64,000 nucleotides of DNA from Kiritimatiellia bacterium (lineage in GTDB: Bacteria; Verrucomicrobiota; Kiritimatiellia; UBA8416; JABMPJ01): the NCBI GenBank assembly GCA_016783675.1, contig JADHWE010000003.1, forward strand, positions 1-64,000, given 5' to 3'. Shown one piece after another: positions 63,261 to 64,000 of the stretch. The translations under genes were made by a program, and so were the position numbers. Within the stretch, counting starts at the first letter, position 1. The number at the start of each line of letters is the position of its first letter. The notes below the pieces were generated by a model that was not told the DNA's origin, did no database searches, and saw only the letters and a list, made by a program, of their open reading frames with translations.

Positions 63261-64000
63261 ATGACAGACCAAGCCAACAAAGAGAGCGTCCGGATTCAGC
63301 AGGAAGTGACTTCAGGGATGAAGTCGAAGCTGACGCTCTACTCGGATCTCATTGTCGGCAAGCGGGGATTCGGGGCGTTGATCAAGTATGAGCTGATCAT
63401 GCTCTTCTGCTCCCGTACACCGGGCGCACTGGGTCTGTTCCTGCGTTCGAAGCTCTATCCGTGTCTGTTCAGGACGTGCGGTCGCAACGTGAACTTCGGG
63501 TCAAACGTCGTGCTTCGCAACCCGAACAAAATCGATCTCGGCGACAACGTGATCATCGACGACAACTGTTTGCTCGACGCCAAGGGCCGTCGCAACAACG
63601 GCATCACGATCGAAAGTGGTGTCTTTGTCGGCCGCAATAGCATCCTGAGCTGCAAGAACGGTGATATTATCCTGAGGAAAGACGCAAACATCGGTTTCAA
63701 CTGTGAGGTCTTCTCGGGTAGCCGCGTTGAAGTAGGCGAGGGCGTGCTCATGGCGGCCTACGGCTACCTGATCGGCGGCGACCATGATGCCGACAATGCC
63801 GACGTGAGCGTCACGCAGCAAGGCAGCACCTCGCATGGTATTCTCGTTGAGGATGGTTCCTGGCTGGGTGCGGGTGCTCTCGTGCGCGACGGCGTGACCG
63901 TGGGCGCACACGCCATCGTCGGCGCCGGCGCCGTCGTCACGCACAACGTTCCGGAATATGCCATCGCCGCCGGCGTCCCCGCACGCATCCTGCGCGACCG
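63261..64000 (+). CDS. Left-handed beta-helix acyltransferase, truncated by window end
   Basis: At least 246 residues in an open frame running off the window. The C-terminal part has hexapeptide repeats (NFGSNVVLRNPNKIDLGDNV, GVFVGRNSILSCKNGDIIL, GVTVGAHAIVGAGAVVTHNV, then PEYAIAAGVPA), as in WbbJ/CysE-like O-acetyltransferases. The N-terminal 70 residues are helical with IKYELIMLFCSRTPGALGLF. ATG at 63261 is my choice; CAGGAG lies about 12 bases upstream and GTG at 63237 is an in-frame option. Probably acetylates a surface sugar. Confidence 0.8.
   Translation, partial: MTDQANKESVRIQQEVTSGMKSKLTLYSDLIVGKRGFGALIKYELIMLFCSRTPGALGLFLRSKLYPCLFRTCGRNVNFGSNVVLRNPNKIDLGDNVIIDDNCLLDAKGRRNNGITIESGVFVGRNSILSCKNGDIILRKDANIGFNCEVFSGSRVEVGEGVLMAAYGYLIGGDHDADNADVSVTQQGSTSHGILVEDGSWLGAGALVRDGVTVGAHAIVGAGAVVTHNVPEYAIAAGVPARILRD

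Overview
This 64 kb window reads as a bacterial chromosome segment: GC-rich, densely coded, with short operons in both orientations. No rRNA, tRNA, phage, IS or CRISPR feature was recognised. An hgcAB pair, a Na+-pumping biotin decarboxylase, a glucuronokinase-type GHMP kinase and a very large surface-glycan region with many GT-C membrane proteins fit an anaerobic Gram-negative-type bacterium. A PVC-superphylum lineage such as Kiritimatiellota is my best guess. That is inference from gene content; no rRNA or marker gene in the window proves it.

Region 1 (0-9 kb, metabolism). A TIGR01212-type radical SAM gene (-) is divergent from a nucleotide-sugar dehydrogenase (+). The dehydrogenase is followed by hgcA and hgcB, the corrinoid membrane protein and ferredoxin of mercury methylation. 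Facing them on the minus strand are a type I glutamine synthetase and a three-gene sodium-pump decarboxylase set (gamma, beta, and an alpha subunit fused to its biotin domain).

Region 2 (9-18.8 kb). Here lie a small membrane protein, an AsmA-like protein coupled to a lipoprotein alpha/beta hydrolase, and a tight four-gene operon: Zn-dependent dehydrogenase, N-terminally extended SDR, glucuronokinase-like kinase and GalU-type uridylyltransferase. The operon looks like a route from a free sugar or uronate to a UDP-sugar. folE and folB follow on the minus strand. The intergenic gaps hold several long imperfect inverted repeats.

Region 3 (18.8-64 kb) is a surface polysaccharide or glycolipid locus. 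It has nucleotide-sugar genes (wecB-like epimerase, heptose-1-P adenylyltransferase, WbpB/WlbA-like oxidoreductase, WbpD/WlbB-like acetyltransferase), an asparagine-synthase-like amidotransferase, a Wzx-type flippase and soluble glycosyltransferases (GT8-like/GT-B fusion, GT2, GT4, GT9-like, DUF354). It also has seven putative GT-C multi-pass membrane proteins, two (alpha/alpha)-toroid proteins, two tandem nucleotidyltransferase-fold proteins, and a VTC-DUF4956-CotH set. Two modules occur twice: a giant GT-C protein associated with a toroid protein (32-38 kb and 44.7-49 kb), and a GT2-DUF354 gene pair (42.5-44.5 kb and 50.4-52.4 kb). The window ends inside a left-handed beta-helix acyltransferase gene.

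Most promising for follow-up are hgcAB in this context, the glucuronokinase operon, and the duplicated GT-C/toroid and GT2/DUF354 modules with their tandem nucleotidyltransferases. The modules may represent an uncharacterised glycan assembly or decoration system.
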